From Candidatus Omnitrophota bacterium (lineage in GTDB: Bacteria; Ratteibacteria; UBA8468; B48-G9; JAFGKM01), in the NCBI GenBank assembly GCA_023819375.1, contig JAMWDI010000005.1:1-64000 (forward strand): a stretch of DNA of 64,000 bases, given 5' to 3'. The position numbers and the translations under genes are program-made. The notes below the pieces were generated by a model. The model had not been told where the DNA came from and did no database searches. It saw nothing but the letters and a program-made list of their open reading frames with translations. Every line of letters begins with the position of its first letter. The first letter of the stretch is position 1. Positions 59,203-64,000 of the stretch are shown piece by piece.

Positions 59203-59880
59203 TTATCTCCCTTTTTCAATTCTTTCAATTTTTCCATCCTTTAAATATACTATTTTTGAGGCAAATTGTAAAAATATTTCATTATGAGTTGCAATAACAA
59301 AGGTTATATCTTTTTCTTTATTTAATTTTTCCATAAAATTGAAAAAAGTTAAAGCAGAATTTTTGTCTATACTACCTGTTGGCTCATCTGCAAAAATAAC
59401 TTCAGGTTCACATATTAAACTTCTACATATTGCAACCCTTTGCATTTCCCCACCTGAAAGTTCAGAAGGGAAAGCATTTTTCTTATTCAAAATTCCAAAA
59501 TCGGAAAGAAACTTTTCACCTTTTTCAACAAAATCTTTATTAAATTTCTTTTCCTTTATCCACAACGGAAGAATGACATTCTCAATAACTGTAAGTTCAG
59601 GGATTAAATAAAAGAATTGGAAGACGAATCCAAACTTTTTATTTCTTATTTCTGCAAGTTCTTTCTCTGTAAAATTTCCTGTATATTTTCCATCAATGTA
59701 TATTTTTCCATCTGTCGGTTTATCTATTAAACCAAGAATATTTAAAAGTGTCGTTTTACCAGAGCCTGATGGTCCAATAATAACAACAATCTCTCCTTTT
59801 TCAATTTCAATATTTATACCATTTAAAGCAAGTGTTCCATTATAATTTTTAATTATGTTTTCACCTTTAATTTTACTCAT
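59203..59880 (-). CDS. lolD: Lipoprotein-releasing ABC transporter ATPase
   Basis: 225 residues. Walker A GPSGSGKTTLLN (near 36), Q-loop FQFFYLIPELTVIENV, signature LSGGEMQRVAICRSLI and Walker B VIFADEPTGSID are typical of the LolD/MacB branch. It powers transfer of lipoproteins from the inner membrane to LolA. It overlaps the lolC-like gene by 8 bases. Confidence 0.93.
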   Translation of the reverse strand: MSKIKGENIIKNYNGTLALNGINIEIEKGEIVVIIGPSGSGKTTLLNILGLIDKPTDGKIYIDGKYTGNFTEKELAEIRNKKFGFVFQFFYLIPELTVIENVILPLWIKEKKFNKDFVEKGEKFLSDFGILNKKNAFPSELSGGEMQRVAICRSLICEPEVIFADEPTGSIDKNSALTFFNFMEKLNKEKDITFVIATHNEIFLQFASKIVYLKDGKIERIEKGR

Positions 59881-61060
59881 TTCTTATTGCCTCCGCTGGA
59901 TTAAGTAGAGATGCTCTTTGTGCTGGATAAATACTTGCAATTCCACTTATCAATAAAACAAGCAAAGAAATCCAGAAAATATCAAAAAGAGAAACTTCAA
60001 CAGGTAATTTAGAAATATCATAAACAAATTCAGGTAAATTTATAAACTTGTATTTTTTTAATAAACCAGCAAGAAAAAGGCCAAGAATAATTCCAGAAAT
60101 CAATCCTTTAATTCCAAGATAAATCCCTTGATAAAGAAAGATTTTTTTTATTTCTCCTGACGTTAAACCAAGCGCTTTAAGTATACCTATTTCTTTTATT
60201 TTTCTATAAACTGAAATCATTAACGTTGAGAGAATATTAAATGACGCAACAATTATTATTAAACTTAAAATTATTGACATTGCTTTCTTTTCAAGAGATA
60301 TGGCAGAAAAAAGAATTTTATTTTTTTCTATCCATGTAGAAACCTCATATTTATCTCCTATCAATTTTTTTATCTCTTGAGCAATAACAGGGGTTCTATA
60401 AATATCATCAATTTTTATCCCTATTCCATGAACTCCTCTCATAAAATAAAATTGCCATAGATTTTCAATAGATGTAAATCCCATACTAACATCAAAACTA
60501 TAAACTCCATATTCAACAATTGCCACAATTTTAAATATATTTTCTTTAGGAATTAATCCAATAATGACAGAAATATAATCACCAACATCTACACCAAGTT
60601 CTTTTGCAAGTTCACTTCCCAGTATTATTCCATTTTTTTCAATTTCTTCTAAGTTTCCTTTTTTGATAAACTGGTGAATATTTGTTACTTCTCTCTCCCT
60701 TTTTAGGTCAATCCCTTTAATAATACCACCTATAATATACTTATTTGATTTATAAATCACCTGAGATATTATAAATGGTGAAATTCCTTTTATTTCTTCT
60801 AAATTTTTAATCTTTTTGATTATCTCCTCATATTCATAGATATAGGGCTTTCCTTCTATTGTTATTAAGGGATTTGCTCCTATTATTTTTCTTTTTAAAT
60901 CATTTGAAAAGCCATTCATAACTCCAACAACAAGTATAAGGGCTATAACACCAATTGCTATTCCAACAACAGTAAAAAAACTTATAAACCACAAAAATCT
61001 ATCGTGACTTTTACTTCCTATAAGTTTTTTGGCAAGAAAGAAATTATACGATTTTATCAT
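59873..61060 (-). CDS. lolC: Lipoprotein-releasing permease LolC/LolE family
   Basis: 395 residues with the four-helix MacB/FtsX-like topology: one N-terminal helix (LWFISFFTVVGIAIGVIALILVVGVMNGF region), a large periplasmic domain (about 50-265), and three C-terminal helices with SFNILSTLMISVYRKIKEIGILKALGLT. Only one permease gene is present, as in organisms with a single LolCE/LolF-type homodimer. Confidence 0.93.
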   Translation of the reverse strand: MIKSYNFFLAKKLIGSKSHDRFLWFISFFTVVGIAIGVIALILVVGVMNGFSNDLKRKIIGANPLITIEGKPYIYEYEEIIKKIKNLEEIKGISPFIISQVIYKSNKYIIGGIIKGIDLKREREVTNIHQFIKKGNLEEIEKNGIILGSELAKELGVDVGDYISVIIGLIPKENIFKIVAIVEYGVYSFDVSMGFTSIENLWQFYFMRGVHGIGIKIDDIYRTPVIAQEIKKLIGDKYEVSTWIEKNKILFSAISLEKKAMSIILSLIIIVASFNILSTLMISVYRKIKEIGILKALGLTSGEIKKIFLYQGIYLGIKGLISGIILGLFLAGLLKKYKFINLPEFVYDISKLPVEVSLFDIFWISLLVLLISGIASIYPAQRASLLNPAEAIRNE

Positions 61061-61063
61061 TTT

Positions 61064-61948
61064 TTACAAGTTTAACAATTTCTCCACATTTTCTCTGGCA
61101 ATTTTTTTAAATACTTTTTCACTTATTTTCCCTTTTTCAACAAGATTTATAAGAAAACTCACAAGTGGTACCTCTGCATCAGGTCTACATATATCAGTTC
61201 CAAATAAAAGTTTATCTGCAAATTCATTCAAAAATTTTACAGCATATTCAGGATCCCGAGCAAGAGCGTTATATCCACTTTGTGCAGAGAGATCTCCGTA
61301 TAAATTAGGATATTTTCTCATAAGTTTAGGGACAACACCTTCTTCAATTACAGGATAATCAGGATACGTATATCTATCATTTACATTTTTAAGAACAGAT
61401 ATCTCTGCCCAGAAAGCAGGACCATGTCCTATAAATTTTAGTTTTGGAAATAAATTTAAACATTTTTCAAGTTGTGGAAGTCCTGGTTCATCATAAAGTC
61501 CATAAGTATTTCCAATTTTACCATTACTATCAAAAATTAAAGGAAATCCAACTTTTTCTACATATTTAAATAAATTCAAAACTCTTTCGTCTAAAAAAGG
61601 TAAATTTGGCATTACTTCGCCTATTCCTTTACATCCAAGGTTTTTATAATAATCTAAAATTATTTCAAAATTGCTTTCTGGTGAATTTGTTAAAGCACGC
61701 GGATCTATATTACAAAAAGGAATAAATCTATCAGGATATTTCTCGCATATTTCAAGAATTTCCTCATTTGATTGTGGCAAATAAACTTCAGAATTAACAA
61801 TTGGAAGTAAAACTCCTTTTTCTATTCCCAATTCATCATATTTTTTTAAAATTTGTTCTGGTGTTGAAAAAAGCGGTCTCCCATCTATCCAAACATAAGG
61901 TCTTTTAAAAGCATGTACATGGATATCTATAAAAAATTTTTCCATCAT
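61064..61948 (-). CDS. Amidohydrolase-2 family TIM-barrel protein
   Basis: 294 residues. The first strand carries FIDIHVHAFKRP with the HxH metal motif (residues 10-12), then PIVNSEVYLPQSNEEILEIC, FIGHGPAFW (histidine near 174) and LLFGTDICRPDAEVPL (aspartate near 249). The set resembles the ACMSD-like amidohydrolase_2 group, with decarboxylase or lactone hydrolase members. The substrate is unknown. It sits between a lipid A modification gene and lolC. Confidence 0.8.
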   Translation of the reverse strand: MMEKFFIDIHVHAFKRPYVWIDGRPLFSTPEQILKKYDELGIEKGVLLPIVNSEVYLPQSNEEILEICEKYPDRFIPFCNIDPRALTNSPESNFEIILDYYKNLGCKGIGEVMPNLPFLDERVLNLFKYVEKVGFPLIFDSNGKIGNTYGLYDEPGLPQLEKCLNLFPKLKFIGHGPAFWAEISVLKNVNDRYTYPDYPVIEEGVVPKLMRKYPNLYGDLSAQSGYNALARDPEYAVKFLNEFADKLLFGTDICRPDAEVPLVSFLINLVEKGKISEKVFKKIARENVEKLLNL

Positions 61949-62451
61949 TAAAAATTATAACTTAATCCTATAAGAAAAATTTTAGAATTAATACCTTCAT
62001 TTGGCTCTTTTATTCCTGCATTTGAAACATGCCTAATTCTTCCTTCTGTATAAAAGGAAATTCTTTTTAAACCAAATTTTATACCGAAACAGGCTGAAGA
62101 AACAAAATTAAAATGGGTTGATTGCTCAACAAAATCTGTTGAAAGATAAATAATACCTGTTCCTACTTTTATATAAGGTTGTATATTACCACTACTAAAT
62201 TTATAAAGTGTAAAAAAAGACAATCCAATTTCAAAATTATCGGAAGGGCTCTCAACATAAGATATAAAAGGTTCTATCTGAAAGAAAAAATTTTTACTAC
62301 TTCTAATTGGCCTTGAAAAGTCAAACATTAATGTATAAAATTTGTAATTTTTAGGATTTTTTATTTTTCCAAAACCATATCCAAAAAAGAAATCTTCAGT
62401 AAATGCATAAATAGCAAAAAGGAAAAAAGAAATAACGATAATTTTTTTCAT
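61948..62451 (-). CDS. Outer membrane lipid A 3-O-deacylase, PagL-like
   Basis: 167 residues with a signal peptide (KKIIVISFFLFAIYAF). The mature protein is rich in alternating aromatic strands ending in YNF, as in an eight-stranded outer membrane barrel. RHVSNAGIKEPNEGINS near 137-153 matches the catalytic His-x-Ser-Asn ... Pro-Asn-x-Gly-Asn/Ile-Asn block of the PagL/acyloxyacyl-hydrolase family, with a glutamate available as the third catalytic residue. It would remove the 3-O acyl chain of lipid A. It overlaps both neighbours by a few bases. Confidence 0.78.
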   Translation of the reverse strand: MKKIIVISFFLFAIYAFTEDFFFGYGFGKIKNPKNYKFYTLMFDFSRPIRSSKNFFFQIEPFISYVESPSDNFEIGLSFFTLYKFSSGNIQPYIKVGTGIIYLSTDFVEQSTHFNFVSSACFGIKFGLKRISFYTEGRIRHVSNAGIKEPNEGINSKIFLIGLSYNF

Positions 62452-64000
62452 TTTATCTCCTTTTCAAACTTTTTATTCATAACAAAATAGATTACTGGCA
62501 CCAAAAACAGAGTTATAATCCAAGAAGTTAAAAATCCACCAAGAGCGGTTATACCAAAATTTTGCCAAACTTCTCCACCTGTTCCTCTTCCAATTGCAAG
62601 TGGAATCATACCAAAAATTGTTGTTAAAGAAGTCATCATAATAGGTCTTAATCTTGTTCGTCCTCCTTCTATTATTGCGTCAATTAAGGATAAATTTCTT
62701 TTTCTTAATGTGTTTATATAATCTACAAGGACAATAGCATTGTTAACAACAACACCCATAAGCATTATCATACCCATAAAAGAAACAATTGAAAATATCT
62801 GCCCTGTTAGAAGTAAAAACCATATGACACCGATGAAAGTGAAAGGAATAGAGAAAAATATGATAAAAGGAGTTTTAAAAGATTCATAGAGACCAACCAT
62901 TACCATATATACAAGGATAATACCAAGAATTAATAGGGTTCTCAAATCAGAAAAACTTTCTTTTTGTTCTTTTACCATTCCTCCTATTTTTATTCTTATA
63001 TCAGATGGAATATCCTGATTTTTAATTTCTTTTTCAATATCCTTTAATACTTCACTCATTGGCCTTTTATAAGTATCACATCCAACCTTTATAATTCTCT
63101 CCCTGTTTTTTCTATCTATTTGAATTGGACCTGTCCCTAATTCAATCTTTGCTATATCTTTTAATTTAATAATACCTCTACTGGTAAAAATAGGAAGGTT
63201 TCCAATGTCTTCTATATTATATCTTTGATTTTCCTTTAATTGCATAAAGATATCAAAATCTTCACCACTTTCTCTATATTTTGTTGGTGTAAGTCCATAA
63301 ATATAACCTCTTACCGTTTGAGAAATTTGACCTGTCGAAATACCAAGTGTTTTTGCCTTTTCTCTATCAACTGTTATATGAAATTCAATTCTTTCTCCCT
63401 TATAAGAAGAATTCACATTAATTGCTCCTGGAATTTTTTCAATTCTTTCTTTTAATATTTCTGCATACTTAATCAATTTTTCAAAATCATTTCCATATAT
63501 TTCAACCTCAATTTCTCTTGCTCCTCCCATAAAAATTGCTTCCATTCCACTTCCAGTTTTAACAGAAAATCTTTCTATTCCAGGAATTTCTTTTACTTTC
63601 CTTCTAACAAATTCTGCTATTTCTTTATCACTTCTCTTCCTCTCTTCTCTCCAGACAAGCATTGCACTTACACTTCCAGCGTAAGAACCTTCCTCTCTCC
63701 CCATTGCAATACCAAATCCTGTTTCAGTTTCTCCAACATTCGCAAACCATTCCTTCATTTCAGGGATCTCTTCTTCATAGATCCTCCCTATCATCTTTGC
63801 AATTTTATCTGTTTCTTCCAGTCTACTTGAAGGATTTAAAACAAAATCTGTTTCTATTCTCCTCATATCTTGCGAAGGGAAAAATTCTGTTCCTATAAGT
63901 TTGAATAGTGAAAGAGAGAATATAAAGACTAGAAAAATAATTGTTAAAAATTTTCTATAATTTTCAATTGTCCATCTTAAGGCATTTGTATAAATATTAT
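62448..64000 (-). CDS. RND-family efflux transporter, C-terminal half (partial)
   Basis: The frame is open to the window edge, so about the last 517 residues are seen; the first internal ATG at 63866 is not the start, since LIGTEFFPSQD precedes it. A periplasmic porter region (DFVLNPSSRLEETDKIA, NVGETETGFG) is followed by six C-terminal helices with GIILVYMVMVGLYESFKTPFII, SFMGMIMLMGVVVNNAIVLVD and GGRTRLRPIMMTSLTTIFGMIPLA, all AcrB/HAE1 signatures. It pumps lipophilic compounds across the outer membrane with a fusion protein and TolC. It overlaps the PagL-like gene. Confidence 0.95.
   Translation of the reverse strand, partial: NIYTNALRWTIENYRKFLTIIFLVFIFSLSLFKLIGTEFFPSQDMRRIETDFVLNPSSRLEETDKIAKMIGRIYEEEIPEMKEWFANVGETETGFGIAMGREEGSYAGSVSAMLVWREERKRSDKEIAEFVRRKVKEIPGIERFSVKTGSGMEAIFMGGAREIEVEIYGNDFEKLIKYAEILKERIEKIPGAINVNSSYKGERIEFHITVDREKAKTLGISTGQISQTVRGYIYGLTPTKYRESGEDFDIFMQLKENQRYNIEDIGNLPIFTSRGIIKLKDIAKIELGTGPIQIDRKNRERIIKVGCDTYKRPMSEVLKDIEKEIKNQDIPSDIRIKIGGMVKEQKESFSDLRTLLILGIILVYMVMVGLYESFKTPFIIFFSIPFTFIGVIWFLLLTGQIFSIVSFMGMIMLMGVVVNNAIVLVDYINTLRKRNLSLIDAIIEGGRTRLRPIMMTSLTTIFGMIPLAIGRGTGGEVWQNFGITALGGFLTSWIITLFLVPVIYFVMNKKFEKEIK

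Noticed and set aside
62448-63866. RND protein as a complete 472-residue gene starting at 63866
   Set aside because: The same frame continues upstream to the window edge with typical RND sequence, so the gene is truncated by the window.

Overview
The window is strongly AT-rich and gene-dense, and comes from a diderm bacterium. The outer membrane is shown by LpxA, LpxC-FabZ, LpxD, Skp, BamA, LolC/LolD, a PagL-like lipid A deacylase and an RND pump. Several features recall the PVC/Omnitrophota side of the tree and related candidate phyla: a prepilin with a planctomycete-style C-terminal motif, an LpxC-FabZ fusion, many sugar-isomerase, URO-D-like and LacI genes, and low GC. This placement is an inference from gene content. 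I see no rRNA, CRISPR array, transposase or prophage. Many genes overlap by the four bases ATGA, and opposing genes collide end to end without intrinsic terminators.

Layout. 1-5.9 kb: a TPR protein, two tandem GT39-like membrane glycosyltransferases and an opposing polytopic membrane protein. 5.9-14.5 kb: an MBL hydrolase, a phosphoesterase-PHP fusion, purH and fhs reading divergently from two back-to-back promoters, a minimal SufC-SufB pair, a TPR protein and a sugar isomerase. 14.5-19.2 kb: a CAT-anticodon tRNA, then an operon of LacI regulator, prepilin and secreted glycosidase-like protein. Its promoter has two palindromic operator candidates. 19.2-28.3 kb: a CDF transporter and a type I restriction-modification (RM) operon, hsdM-MNT-HEPN-hsdS-small ORF-(DCD-AAA+)-hsdR. 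28.3-33.8 kb: aminotransferase, lon, clpP, a trigger factor lacking the PPIase domain, tRNA-Gly, tRNA-Tyr and a 6S RNA, all on the minus strand. 33.8-44.1 kb: tsaE, a URO-D-like protein and a sugar isomerase on plus; pyrG, an OPT-like membrane protein, gatA, an aconitase-family protein, a DRE-TIM synthase (candidate Re-citrate synthase) and rplM on minus. 44.2-47.1 kb: mfd. 47.2-64 kb: one minus-strand run of fifteen genes, from RND pump and PagL-like protein through lolC-lolD, ilvE-like, mcsA-mcsB-clpC, bamA-skp-lpxD-lpxC/fabZ-lpxA to an FAD oxidase.

How the genes work together. The last run joins arginine-phosphorylation proteolysis (McsA, McsB, ClpC) to outer-membrane assembly and lipid A synthesis. 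The tig-clpP-lon group lacks clpX and runs straight into the RM operon, four bases after the intervening aminotransferase. The most unusual locus is that RM operon. A gene for a DCD-like domain fused to a classical AAA+ ATPase lies between the specificity and restriction genes, a minimal nucleotidyltransferase/HEPN pair lies between hsdM and hsdS, and a palindromic repeat sits inside a small open reading frame of the same operon.
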